A stretch of DNA of 64,000 nt from Lamellibrachia satsuma (taxonomy: Eukaryota; Annelida; Polychaeta; Sabellida; Siboglinidae), in the NCBI GenBank assembly GCA_033239005.1, contig BSQZ01000078.1, forward strand, positions 1,583,542-1,647,541. Reading direction: 5' to 3'. A model generated the notes under the pieces. That model did no database searches and was not told where the DNA came from. It saw only the letters and a program-made list of their open reading frames with translations. Positions 12,324 through 26,297 of this stretch are shown here, piece by piece. The translations under genes and the position numbers were made by a program. How positions within the stretch are numbered: the stretch's first letter is position 1; the number at the start of each line of letters is the position of its first letter.

Positions 12324-14528
12324 ACGTACAGCGGCGGAGACGTACGACATACATTCATTCGACTGGCGAAGAGAATATCCACGACGATGACGACGACGGA
12401 GCGGCGACGTCTCCGGATTCGTCCGGTCTGCGTACGCTTGGCGTCGTTCACGTTACGAAATCGGCGATGGAGTACGAACTAAAATTAAACTTACGCTCGT
12501 CCCAGATTCCGTGGGTTAACGGGACTGTTCAGCGAGGTTTGGCGTGATAAATCGGTAGCGTTCTCGGCCCACTACGGTGCCAGTTCCGACAGCATTAAGT
12601 CAGACCCCCCCCCCCAAGTGTTTCTGTATCAGGCACAACAACCGACAACGACAGGCAAAAGAAAACAACCGCTTCTCCAGGGCCGACGACACCACCCCTG
12701 GCAGAAAGAATTCGTCTCCACACCCCTGCTGTGTGCCACCCAACGACGCCGCGATATCTCGCTACCCGAACGAGACCAGCAAAACGGCGCCGTCGTTAAT
12801 TCACTACCTGAAATGATAATAATATAATAAAAATACAGTTTGACAATACAACGTAGCGTGCTACCGTCGACCAACGTGTTAACTCTGTACAGATGACGAT
12901 GCTGCTGCTGCTGTTGCTATATAAAAATTGGTTCTCTGGAGTCGGCGTCGTTCACACACACGCACTCACGCACGCACGCACACATTGTATACAGCGTCAG
13001 CCCCTATCAAAATGGCACCGGCGCCCGACGACGTCGAAATGATGTCAGAGGTACGACGTCGAAACGACGCCATGTGTACGCTCACAGGGTCACGCGCACG
13101 CACACGGCACGCGCGTTCGTGTAGAGCACACACACCGACGGGCTCGAATCTTTACAACTATTTCACTTTCCGTAATAGACCTACACCTGTTACAACAGTA
13201 ATATTATCTTCATCATTTATGTAAAGTTCGACTTTACTCACTTCAGCAATTGCATCCAAAAATAAAAAACTACGCTGTATACATAGACATGTGAACACGT
13301 ACACACACGTACTCGGTCCGTTCAGTCGCGGCCCGGCATCGCCGCAGACCGACTGTTTTGCCACCGTGATTCGACGTCAATAATACGATATTCTCACAAC
13401 CATCAATTCGTAAGAAAGCATCATAGTAAGCACCTTTCGCCTGTACCTAGCCACAGGCGCGACCCGGCGTCGAAACGCCCAACAAAACTCCACATTCAAA
13501 ATTGCTGTGCCAAAAATTAAACGTCTCTTAAAATTCTCAAAATCGCCACCAGCCACAATTTTGCCGACTCGGACTGACCAAACTGCTGACCGGCTGTCGT
13601 TGACCAGGTGGACAACAACAGCGATGACATTTGACACACGTTCAACAACGTAATACATTAGGACAATGAGGTATCAACAAAACAATGCATTTATGTCTTG
13701 AAGTCGATGAAGATTACACGTGAACACACTACCTGTTATCGTCTAGTACATTAAATAGTGTCACCGGCGAAGCACATAGCAGTGTCAAAGCCCTGGGCCG
13801 CCACACGCGGTCTAGAGACAGTCAGAAGAATATGTCCCGCACTCTGCAACGGGGACCGCATCCTGCGGAGAACGTCCTATCCACCACGCGCACGCGGAAT
13901 GGATTTGTTCAACAGAAGATCATCAACACCTCCTTCGAATAGTTCATAGTCGTCTCATTCCGCCTGCCCGTCCCGTGCTGGTCGTCTGACGAGGACAGCA
14001 AGAGATCACAGAGCGCGCACATCACCCCTCTAGCCGGCGCGTGGCGTCAGCGGCGACGGCGAAGCAGTAAGGTTTCGTCCGGAGTGTCTACGCGAGCACC
14101 TGGCGCCTGTCCCGGGCTCATATAGCAGAATGGAGGAGAACCAACGTATTAAACAACCTGACGCGGCGTCGGCCACAGCCAACTGCCGCGTAATAACAAC
14201 TACTAATTACGTCCACTCGGTGACCATGACGACAACGATGATGACGATGACTCTTTACAACAACAATAACAACAAGATTGTCTTCATTTCTGCTTCTGAG
14301 CTGGAATCGAGCGCGGACCAGTTCCGTCAACAAACACACAGCTCGGCACAGAGTTTACCCTAGAACCCAAACACGCAGTGCAGGATTTCTGAAATCGCCC
14401 GCAACCCAAGTGACAACCCTTGTACGATGCTACAGCACTGACCTATCGACATTGACCTTCAACGCTTCCTAGGCAAAATGTAGTTCGAAGAATGCTGGAC
14501 CTACACCTGTACACTAACGCTTGCGTGG

Positions 14529-14551
14529 AAAATATATATATATATATATAT
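14529..14551. repeat. Short TA microsatellite
   Basis: About eleven TA units in the CpG-rich 3' flank. Confidence 0.85.
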
Positions 14552-15418
14552 CTGCCGTTTTCAATAGCAATATCTAATTAAGTTTGTGTAATCTGCATAT
14601 ATATATAATACTAAACTGTAAATGTTACATTAAAATATATTTGCCATTTTGTATATATAGCATCGAGTTGAGTTGCCGCCTGGGTTGCAGCCCCAGAACG
14701 TAGTGTTTCACTGCAAACACCTCTAACATAATTACATCTCAACATTGATTACAATCAGGATTTCACCGACTGAAACAGTCTTGTTCTCTTGCAAAAGACA
14801 AATTTGCCCCAAAGCCACACACGAAAACATGTGGACATCACGCGCATGTGGTCTTGCTCCGCTGCATAGCAATAAACGTTTTGTGTTCTGCACGACGTGC
14901 GCAAGCACGTGCGAGATCGCGCTCGTGCTGCCCGATTACCCTTGGATTTCCCGGTGACGGTCGCGGTCTCGCCGCTACAGCAGCGACGTTTTCTCGCCCG
15001 CCACGTAATTTCCGGCGGCAATCGCGTTCACCCAACGTGGCGACGTCGCGCCTTCGACGTACTCGTAGAATCCTATCGTTCAATGGCGATGTCCGCGAAG
15101 CACAACGATCGTTGTTTACCCGCTGCCCACGCACCGAACGGGTTCGTCTTCACCCTTGCAGCACTGCAGTCGATGGCCGTCTGCCGGCGACATCCATGTC
15201 AGTTACTGCGAGACGACAACGTCGCAAGACGACGTACACGCTTTGAGCCAATATCCACACAAACTTCAGTCTGTTGTCATCGCTTCGTCCGTGGTGGCGT
15301 TCGATTGTCCTCACCACGAGCGCTGCCCCGTGAAGACCGCCGTGGCGACGGCGTCAACATCGTGCTTGACAGACAGGAGAAGGGTAAATGAGGTATGCAG
15401 TAGACGGTCGCCGGCCGT

Positions 15419-15669
15419 CTAGCCGGCGTGGATGTCTTGTATGTGTCCCATCGCGTCCATACTGCTGTGCAACGGAGGACTTTGTGTCGTCGGCAGCCCG
15501 GTCATGCCCGGGTGGCCGAGCGGGCCACCGTGGGCCATCATCATGTGATGCGGGTGGCCCGGAATCAGCATGGCCTGCGAGTGCACGGGCGCGCGCAGTT
15601 GTGACATCTGTGAGTAGGAACCGCCCGGCGAGGCGCAGTACATGTCAGCTCCTGGCATTCCCTGTAGAC
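15419..15669 (-). CDS. Meis: Meis terminal coding exon, long-isoform C-terminus
   Basis: This is the last coding exon. The acceptor GTTGCAG lies just above 15669 and the TAG stop is at 15419-15421. It completes a Gly codon and encodes 82 residues beginning LQGMPGADMYCASPGGSYSQ, then a Met/His/Pro/Gly-rich stretch containing LIPGHPHHMMMAHGG and HPGM, and ends QDIHAG. The order of motifs (GLQ-MPG, Q-LR, IPGHPHH, MMxHGG, HPGM, DIHA at the end) matches the long splice form of vertebrate Meis1/Meis2. No exon for a short QWHYM-type C-terminus was seen. The region is intrinsically low in complexity. The exon sits in CpG-rich DNA, unlike the CpG-poor introns upstream. Confidence 0.95.
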
Positions 15670-15680
15670 CTGCAACAGGC

Positions 15681-15846
15681 ATCACGGACACGGTCAAACA
15701 TTGTTCGTGTACATGTCAACACGGACACGGTTAACCATCGTTCGTGTACACGTCAACACGGGCACTGATAAACATCGTTCGTGTACACGTCAACACGGGC
15801 ACTGATAAACATCGTTCGTGTACACGTCAACACGGTCACGGTTCTG
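15681..15846. repeat. 37-bp minisatellite beside the last splice acceptor, 4 copies
   Basis: TTCGTGTACACGTCAACACG cores start at 15704, 15741, 15778 and 15815, with a partial unit at the left. The array begins about 10 nt from the acceptor of the terminal Meis exon, so it occupies the position where the branch point and pyrimidine tract would normally be. Confidence 0.95.
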
Positions 15847-17205
15847 CGCGTGTCGTTAAATACGAATACCGTTATTATTAGTAGTAGTATTTATCTTACA
15901 TGTGCATTAAAATAAAATAACTTAAACTATAATGAATAATAAAACAGATTTAACGATCGCCACTGCACTCTTTACATAATAGTGTTCTTGCCCATGTAGA
16001 ACTCATGTGTCCATTAGCAATATGCTCACACATTTTATGAAACAATTTTCAATGTCATATATAATAGATTCTCCATATAATACACATTTTCTAAAACCGT
16101 AAATATGATTGTGCAAGTGAACATCAAAGTTATCAATGTAATTGTTAACAAATATACAAACGACACTGTCCCAAAAATAAATAAATCGAAGGCAACCCTT
16201 TATTTATTAAAATGTTATTGTTTTCTTGTTAATGAAATTTTCTACCTTAATTTTGATTACCATAAAATCATTTACCAAATATGTGAAGACGGTAAGCTAG
16301 CAGTTTTTATATACACATCATAGACAATATATAATGCCTATATAACGAATTTATACATAACATATGTAAAAAAATCTGGAGGTAATGGATATAATGTGTT
16401 TTATACAAAACGATTAATTTATATGAACTGTTCACAGATTTAGAATAAAAAGATATGTCATAATTATATTGCTGCACGGTTCTATTTAAATCATTAAAAC
16501 CTTGTTTTTAATACAAATCTCATAAAATAGGTTCTTTGTGTAATTAATGAGTAAAAACAACACAAACAATTAGACAAACATGACGAACTCGGAGAGCGAG
16601 AACGAGGCAACAGCAACGAACGAGTTCCCGCGGCGCGGCATTAGCAGCATCAGAAATGACAAGCAGGATAAACCGCGCGTCTAGTAGCCTAGTACTTGTA
16701 GTAATTATATTTGCCCAGGACTAGAGGCGACGAGGAAAGGTTGGCCGCCTGGACTCAGGTGTTGACAAGGCAGGAAATGATTCTGTGTTGTCTGCAATTT
16801 CGTCGCCGAAGCACTATAAGCGTGATCCCGCGAAAATGACACAAGCGATCTTCCACAATCCCATTTAAGACAGTACGCGGTCGGCCAGCTTGAGAGTTTA
16901 AGTCACCTAGTCTGACTGTCACCCGTAATACCGTCAACTGTCACTTGGGATATAGAATATTACGAGACGCTCGACGACGAGAGATGCTGCGAGACTTGCT
17001 GGCGGACAGTTGCCTGTTATGTCTATTACGCTGCTGTGATACACCTGATGTTCAACACTAAAACTATAGTTAAACAAAATGTACTATATATCAACAATTA
17101 GGAAAGTAAGGTATATTATGTATATTTATTTAGTAGTGCTTTTTAGTATTAATTTAGATTATTTGCATAGGGGGAAACTATAATATAAGTTGATACTTTT
17201 GATAT

Positions 17206-17240
17206 TATGTATGTATGTATGCTTGCATGCATGCATGCAT

Positions 17241-17325
<85 letters not shown>

Positions 17326-17361
17326 CACACATATATACGGTCATATACATACACACACACT
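17206..17361. repeat. GTAT/TGCA/TA/CA compound microsatellite
   Basis: Runs of GTAT, GCAT, TA (the longest part) and finally CA. Located in the last Meis intron. Confidence 0.95.
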
Positions 17362-20300
17362 ATCAATTCATATTTGTTAATACAAAATTAACTTAATTGT
17401 ATATATAATTTTAAATTAACTTAATAATTTATATACATATAATTCAGTTAAAAATATCGCAGTTAAAACATTTCCTGCATCAAACATTACCTTTTATATG
17501 CAAAAAGATGTTTCACAAACAACACATGATTTTGTGATATTACTAAATACGTATAATATTGGATCAAATGCTCATGTCCTATAATTTTATCCAATGATAC
17601 TCTATAAGTTTACTACTTTTTAAAGAATATAACACAAACAAATTAAAAAATATATATTTTCCCATCTAACACAGCATTATTAGTAAAAAACTGCCAGACT
17701 TTTATCATTTCACCAAGAATTTGTGAATTGGTGAATCTGTGGCACTGGCAGAATTGATTGATTGAATTTATTCAGTAAAATTTTATAGATGAATAACAGT
17801 AAAAGAGGATCATATATAAAACGAGACGGAGGATAGCAAACAGAAGTAGGCCTACATTTATTTCCAATATGGTTCTCCAAATTAGCCTAATATTAGGTGT
17901 GCACACGAATGACTGAGTTCAAGTGTGCAGGAGAATCTGACTGGAGACAGACTATAATGGTAGCTGTGTGAAGAATGCCCTAGTGCCAGACCTGTGCATC
18001 CCTAGTCAGGCTCTCTGTTTACACGATCACTAATTGATATAAATCACCAACAGTTGGCAGTCTGACACACTGTTTTGCCATCCATACCACAGCCCAGTTG
18101 CCATTTCCATAAATACAACCTACTGGGAGTGATTAGGAATCCATCCCTGGGAGATCAGCTGTCAGTGGGTCTGCTCCAGGAATGGGAAGGAAAACCCAGA
18201 AGGGGCACCCCAGCCAACCACACCTGACATTACTGCAGCTAATGCACCAGGGAGAATGCCCCTGCTTTGGGACATCTGACAAGCCCATCTGGTGACTTTG
18301 GAAAGCCAGATTTGTCATTCTGGTTAAAATGGTGAGACAACAGCAAATCCTACAACTAGTTTAAACACCGTAACTTCCATCAAAACAATATATTACGTAA
18401 AATGTTACATGAAAGATTTTATAGTCAGTGATTTTTTTTAGCTCTCACTTATGGTCGCTCACTTGATTTTCTCTGGTCTCACCAAACAGTGTATGAAATA
18501 AATTACAAATGTGAAAAATCTACGATCCATCCCTGAAATCCCGATTCAGGACAGTAGATTCCCTTTAAAAACCACTGATCATAGCAGAGGCAGGCAGTTA
18601 AAATTGCCATCCATCACTTCGTCACATTTTCTGTGGTTACAAAGAATGAACATTTGCTCTTCTGACGTGTGACCAAGTCGAAACTTTGTCTCCCAATCAA
18701 ACCCACGACACGGGTTCAGTAAATTGTGCTCTTTGTTCGCAAACACAATCATTTCGCCTGCTACAACAATGCTGCTTGACCGAACAGACAAACAGCGCAT
18801 CTGACTCATCACGTAGGGCAATGCAGCGTTTTCAAATGTCACCAGCGGAACAATATCACCATATAACTTGAGCCTGAACTTTCCGACTAATAAAAGGCTT
18901 GCTAATACGCCCAGTGTGACATGTGCCTTCTGATCGGCACCACACAACTGTCAAGATGTCATGCCCTCGCAGTGTCCAGCAAGGCCGAGGGTGGCATCCC
19001 GACAAATGAGTGGTGTCCTCTTCCGCGTGTTTTTCACAGTCTCAGCTGTTTGTTTTCTTATTATTTCTTGCATGGCTACGTGCACGCGGCAGCTGCGCGT
19101 GCTTCAAAGCATCGCTGGAGGCAACGATGAAGCAAATATCGTGATGCACCGACCGAGTGTACCAGGGTCCTGTCATGTTTAAGTTGCCCGCGCTCGCAAT
19201 CAATGCCGTTTGCATGTCACACGAAGAAAAGCCTGTGGATTACGACAACTACTCGCTGTTATTTGCTGTAACCGCATCTCTGTCGGGAAATTATCACCGC
19301 TTTGTAATCCCACTGTGTCCAAATCGTATTACAAAACTCCATTTGTCGAATAATCTTATCAATGTCAGTACCCCGCTAATTGGCAGAACGTTTAACGCCT
19401 TTTCTTTCCGGCTATGAAAATTAAAATGTTGTTGCCCATTTTATACCACTATGTGTATAGTTGTCAATCTAGCTACTGTCATACCATGGCATTCAATCAG
19501 ATGGACATAAGGAACTGCCATATCAAAGCATTTATACCCATCAACTGCTAAATGACGTGTTGCTGTTACTAGTAGTCATTTCTCATCCATTTCATCTTGT
19601 CAAAGAATTTGAGCAAGCTGGATACTAGAAGATAATGTCCATGGTGACACTAAGTCTTGTTGGTAGGCTTAGATTGTGCCACTGCACCATCAGCTCATCA
19701 TCCCTGAACAGAAATTTCCACATGGCCGAACAAATATCGGTAGTCATGCATGGCTACACAGACATCAGTTGAGCGCCAAATAGCCATGGGGATTGAGATG
19801 TGCGAGAGTTACGCACAAAACATATTATTTGTATTGCGCACGGATGCTATCGATGCGTTTCCATGGTGACGGTACACAATGATCCGCCTCTGGCTTTTGG
19901 CGACCGTACTAATGCGACATTGGAGGCCGTGACAAATCTGGATGGAATACAGATTAGAGCCAAGAGCACCAGCGATGCGCAGAATCAGCCAGCACGCAGT
20001 GATGCCAGACCAGATACCCACGCAAATGTTGCCAAACGCATTTTTCCTGCACAATCTCGGCAACTGGTTTGTGCAATCATGTGCGCAACACTGCCGTATC
20101 TACGTCCTGGGGGAGGTAGCGTGCTTGGTCACGACTTTAGCACGAAAACAGTCGCTGCCGGAAAACACTGACGACGTCGGCCGATTTAGTGAGAATGGTT
20201 CCTGGAAAACAGTAGCCAACTGTCAGCAACTGCAGACTCAATTTTAACCAACAGGATTTGATTGTCAAGAATAATTTCCATGATGAAGCATTTTTTCTAC

Positions 20301-21944
20301 ACAGTATGCAGCTGCAACGCATTATAGGAAAGGGGTGGGCATGATATTAAAATATCAAATTACGACCGGACGAACATAAATCCCATTCCTGCGAAACGCC
20401 TGCCGCCCAGCCAGATGCAAAACTGTTGACTCGATTCCCGCAGGATCTGGAAACATGGGCACAGCTTGGGAGCGAATACAACATCTCGCTCGGACTTTCA
20501 TAATTCTAAATTATGAAATTCAAATAACGCCATTGTTCTCCCAGAATGGAATATTCTTTTGGCACATTATGAAAATGAACAATTATCCTAATATGCAGAA
20601 CCACTGGAGAAATCAGGAGCGGTGAAGTTGGATCACAGTGGAATGCGATTTATGACATGATAGGGTATTCCTGGCTCAAATCTGAGGATCTGGGAGAGGG
20701 GGAACCCCCTAGAGAATGACAAACAATGGTGGCTGATCATCATCAGCAAGGTTTAGAGCAGAGGTCCATGGTTAGAGGAGCCACATCTATAAAGTAATTC
20801 GCACCGACAGTTCCATCACTGCTAATTTCGCAAAACTTCTTTCTCACGTTTCAACTGAACATCGGGAAAATGATGAAACATTTTCTTATCCTGCTACAAC
20901 TTAGTATGTTTTATTATTTTCACTCAACTTTTTGAATGACAGCAAAACCGACAATTGAATCTATTAAATAGCTTACTGCCCTGCCTAATAAGTCAACCCC
21001 CTTATCAGCCAAAAGGCATAATCAAGTTGATTCTATCTGTTTTAAGTTAACAGCCGGCTGACCGCAGTCACTGTCACAAGAACCCATTTCATGACAACTG
21101 AACTTCAATCATTCCACGGAGCACAAAGCCTGGTCGTAAACACCGCAGGAAATTTGCACCATTCCGACGAAATGATCGTCTATGATCACAGCAGAGAGCG
21201 CAAACTATGACAAGATTTGGCGTTCGGCAAAGACGGCTACCGCCTCACGATCACTGGAGCGGCACAAGATAACTACACCTTTGGTCAAAGTCGCTTTTTG
21301 TAGGTGCCGTTCCTCACAGTTAAATGTGCCGTCGCAACTCATTCTGTATGCAACGCAGGTGTGCCATCATATACCGATGTTGTATGGACTCCAATTTATT
21401 GTGCTATATGCGGTCGGGCTCCTATTGAGGGCCTACAAGTGCAATCATAGGGCATCCCCCTGCCCACCATGAGGCTTGAACAACTAAACCGCAGAGATAC
21501 ACGCACAAACGTGCAAAAACACCGCTGGCTGCCATCCAACACCGTACACGTTGCTGTAGAAACACCCATGGCCAAGAAAGCACGCCTGCAGTTTGCCAAA
21601 CTACAGCAGCAGTTTTTCCAACTAGCATAGCTCTGAAGTGACTGAAGAGTGATGTAAATGCACATGCAGTGGCACTTTGTCACCAAATAAACCAAAGTAC
21701 ACAAGAAAAACTATCATATGTCAACGCTCTAAGAATCTAATTGCTCACAACACGACCAGATTCTGCTGTCATTTAGTCCCATTTCTGGGGCACGGGTGAT
21801 TGTTTCAGAAAATCTTCTTGAAAACAAACAGATTCACTGGTCCACTTCCAGATGGACGACACCTCAGAGAAATGGTCACTGGCAAGCGGTGTACAAATGA
21901 AAGAATGGCTTGCCGACTCCTAGCACTACTACGAGTGAACGTAC

Positions 21945-22025
21945 CTGGAGCTCTGCCCATGTGCATTTGCTGATTGTCCATGTAGCCCATTCCTGCCCCG
22001 TCTGGACTGTACGTATTTGGTGGGC
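21945..22025 (-). CDS. Meis: Meis C-terminal exon (SPDG segment)
   Basis: This 81-nt exon has acceptor TTCTGCCAG and donor CAG/GTACGT. It encodes Gly-PPNTYSPDGAGMGYMDNQQM and then HMGRAP plus one base of Gly. It corresponds to the segment just after the homeodomain in vertebrate Meis proteins, which has a similar Y-x-PDG ... MD-x-QQ-HMG-x-RAPG pattern. The region downstream of the homeodomain is associated with transcriptional activation in this family. Both flanking introns are phase 1, so the exon can be included or skipped without a frameshift. Read-through past the donor stays open for about 45 codons, to 21805, which would give an alternative C-terminus if the intron were retained. There is no evidence that this happens. 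Confidence 0.93.
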
Positions 22026-22474
22026 CTGGCAGAACAGAACACAACACTTGTAGAAAATAAACAACAATAATATTAATAAAATACAAAATGTAAATAGCAC
22101 CACATTCACCAAGTGCTCTATGGCACTATAGTCATGAGACTCTATATTCAAAGTAGGCCAATATGCAAGAGAGATAAATTTATAAATAAACAACAAGTAA
22201 GACAATGTATAAAATGTTCAACATGGAACACAACATGATAAAACCATGGTACACATTAGACATAACTAAAAAGACCTTTTCAGAATTCAAAATCAGCATT
22301 CAAAGGTTTCAGGAAAAAACCTATACTTTACAATGGCATTCATCCATTTTGTATACAACTTAAAACTTCTACGGCAATAAAAAATTTTGTGCGTCTCATT
22401 TCATACTAATTTCACAAAAAAAAATCAAACCTATTTAGTGTCAACTTCGACATGTTAACTTCGGTTTGGTTGAA

Positions 22475-22715
22475 CTTGTGAAAAAAGGACAAAAGTGGCC
22501 GTGCATAGCTCACCTCTATATACTATGACAAGGCTATTCAGACTTTCGCAAGTTACCCGATCTAACAATAAAAGTTAATTTTTTCAATGATTTTAACAAC
22601 AGTATGCACTCTGGTTCAACCAACTGTACATATTACTTTCTCGCTATTCACGAGCCGCAGATATGAACATCAACAAACCTGATTCGCGCTGGGCTCAATG
22701 AACTGAAGAGACAGC
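22475..22715 (-). repeat. Family A dispersed repeat, 5' half, inverted
   Basis: Read on the minus strand it contains GCGCGAATCAGGTTTGTTGA, TAATATGTACAGTTGGTT, GGGTAACTTGCGAAAGT, GAATAGCCTTG and TATATAGAGG in the same order as 34243-34447. It is truncated before the GAGCTAGCATG segment. Confidence 0.8.
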
Positions 22716-22812
22716 TTTCCTTCACCAGTATTAGCATGATGTATAACTATATTAACGGTACAACTCATTGTAAATTAGTTTCCGTGTCAGCTGGCTCTAC
22801 TTCACTGCTACA

Positions 22813-24013
<1,201 letters not shown>

Positions 24014-24046
24014 ATGCATTCAGAGATATCTTTCTGTGATATTTAC

Positions 24047-24105
24047 CTGCCCGATTTGACTGGTCAATCATTGGCTGTACGATTCTTCGCCTTGCATTGA
24101 TAAAC
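24047..24105 (-). CDS. Meis: Meis homeodomain exon 3 (recognition helix)
   Basis: This 59-nt exon has acceptor TTTGCAG and donor CAG/GTAAAT. It completes the Trp codon and encodes FINARRRIVQPMIDQSNRA plus one base of Gly. The WFINARRR core of helix 3 contains the DNA-contacting Asn51 and Arg residues, with Ile at position 50 as expected for TALE homeodomains. The phases join exactly to the flanking exons (2 in, 1 out). The sequence immediately downstream is unusual: GT-rich repeats begin about 33 nt after the donor and run into a 972-bp perfect dinucleotide tract. Because the exon is not a multiple of three, skipping it would frameshift the protein and remove the recognition helix. Confidence 0.97.
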
Positions 24106-25771
24106 CTGCAAACACAAAAACCGAACACAATAATGAGAGTCTACATTTCTGCAAGAACAGTGACTTTAATGATAACGTGACATGTTGATAAAGATGACCA
24201 TGATTATGGTGGTCACTGTGATAAAATGGACAATAAAAACCACATCTAACATAATGAAAACTACGATGATATCTGACAAGCCCTAGAACTTCAGCATTCT
24301 CAGAACAACCATGTGCAAGTATCTGTTATCAAACACCAGCAAATCTATCCGTAGCTGACAGAAAATCCAAACCCTATTTTAGTCATTCATTAGCATCACC
24401 ATCAATTATCAAGTGTAACGTGAACAGTGAAAAAACTGTAAGGGACAATGCCATGTCAGCTGCGCATGGAGGCCATTCTGACAATCTCTGCTCTCTGGGT
24501 ATTAATAATTAAACAGACAAACTGCTAATGACCACCCATCAATGTCCAAGGCCCTGCAGTGCATTTACACCTGTTGCAATTGCATAAACACTATTAGTGT
24601 GGCTGGACTTGAGTAATGGCAAACCTACTACAAAGGGACTTGGTCATTCTCAGGGTCAGCCTTCAGCCAGGTGGTCCCAAGCTTTGACCATCTCTCAACA
24701 TAAACACCACTCAATGTAAGGTGTGCAATACTTCCAACTTCTCCTGTGATACACACAATTAAATGGATCGCGTCCAATGCCAGGTAAATGTAGACAGAAC
24801 AGCTACCCTTGCAACAACCTCTAATACGTCCATGGATTACCACCACACCAGGTTATGAATAATGATTACATATTCAATTGCTGGTTATAAGCAAAAATTG
24901 TCATATTTTCACATTTGATGGGCCATAAAATGCAGTTAAACGCAAGAGCATTATGCCATATTTCAACAATTCATTGCATCAATAATTTCAAATGCCTTTT
25001 TCCAAAGTCCATTTCAATGGAAGGAAGAAGGGATTTACTGCAGAATAAGGTGCTAATGAATGCCACCAAAACGCATCATAGAATGGTTAATATATTCACA
25101 ATCCCTCGGTTTGATGTTAACGAGTATCATCAAGACCACATCAACGATCTGCAAGACTCTTGCTGATGTCGGGAGAAAATTACAGAAGCTTTACCGCTGA
25201 ATTAGGTGCACAAATGGCAAACCGAAGCCTCCCAATAATGTCTAAGCGCGGCCAGCAGCGAACATGGCCGCGGATTTAGCCAGTGCTGTAAGTGATTCCT
25301 TTCTAATCTGCCGCTGGTTTTAGGCACAGATTTGTCCTCCATGCTCATTCTGATTCACGGACTTGTGTGACAGTACTGTGGCCATCAAAAACAAATCACC
25401 GAGATGAATTTAGTGACAGGGATTCACTCTTCGGTGGCTCGGGGAATGCAAGTAAAAGTGATGCCTGTCATCACAATACCATACAGCAGTCATGTTGACC
25501 TTTGTTCAACTTCTTTAATATTATGTAACATTAACAAAAACTAACAAGAAAGCAATACTGAACTTCAACCACACAGTTCTTGATGGTATTAAGTCTGAAC
25601 TTTTTATCATAAAACCATATTACATATTGGATAACATAAAATATATCTATTATAAGATACAGGCTGAACCGTCATTTTTAAACATACAGGTAACCTGACT
25701 GTTATCTGTATATGAATACTGATGTTGCCATGCAGCAGGCAATGTCAACATGGTACTGGAGTCAGAGCATT

Positions 25772-25890
25772 CAAATGAAACAGATAATGGTCACTTTTTT
25801 TAAACAATCATGGATCGTTAAAACACATCTGGGCAGTCAAGACGTTAGATTTTTTAATAGATTAGTCTATAGTATGAAATGATGTTTCTG
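25772..25890 (+). repeat. Dispersed repeat B, copy 2
   Basis: Same ordered blocks as 1008-1130 (AACAGATAATGGTCA, AACACATCTGGGCAGTCA, GACGTTAGATT, AGTCTATAGTATG). It lies about 200 bp left of a 30-bp minisatellite. Confidence 0.7.
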
Positions 25891-26083
25891 ATACAAATGA
25901 TCAGAAATTTAATCTTTAAAGCAAAAACTAATATTCTACACATTTGAAAGAAACACTGGTCGTGACCCTCAATTTGACGATGTTATGAAATCCATGTTAT
26001 ACAACAAAACATCAACATATACCTGAACATATATACAAATATATTTACAAAAACGGACACCAAAACAAAAAGTTCTAACTGAG

Positions 26084-26297
26084 ATGTCCAGTGTAGGAAG
26101 TATATCTATTTCTCTGTCCAGTGTTGGAAGTATATCTATTTCTCTGTCCAGTGTAGGAAGTATATCTACTTCTCTGTCCAGTGTAGGAAGTATATCTACT
26201 TCTCTGTCCAGTGTAGGAAATATATCTACTTCCCTGTCCAATGTAGGAAATATATCTACTTCTCTGTCCAGTGTAGGAAGTATATCTACTTCTCTGC
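26084..26297. repeat. 30-bp minisatellite, 7 copies
   Basis: GTCCAGTGTAGGAAGTATAT units with an exact 30-bp period. Because 30 is divisible by three, open frames run through it on both strands. They are not genes. Confidence 0.96.

Larger units (their letters stand above)
11296..15418 (-). other. Possible Meis 3' UTR and downstream flank
   Basis: This is the sequence downstream of the Meis stop. The first AATAAA on the minus strand that I could find after the stop is at 11290-11295, so the 3' UTR could be up to about 4.1 kb, though a non-canonical signal could end it sooner. The block is CpG-rich and contains a 20-bp minisatellite (12084-12323), a short (TA)n at 14529 and no gene I recognise. 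Many short overlapping ORFs occur on both strands here, as expected for GC-rich non-coding DNA. Confidence 0.35.
15670..21944 (-). other. Meis: Last Meis intron
   Basis: This 6.3-kb intron has donor GTACGT at 21944 and acceptor TTGCAG at 15670. A 37-bp minisatellite lies within about 10-175 nt of the acceptor. A mixed TGCA/TA microsatellite sits at 17206-17361. CpG content changes along the intron: it is high near 15.7 kb and at 18.9-20.2 kb, and low around 17-18.5 kb. No further exon was recognised. Confidence 0.88.

Noticed and set aside
14838..15391. Overlapping ORFs of 98-164 codons on both strands downstream of Meis
   Set aside because: The CpG-rich sequence has few stops. The proteins are Arg/Ser-rich with no recognisable domain, and several frames are open at once.
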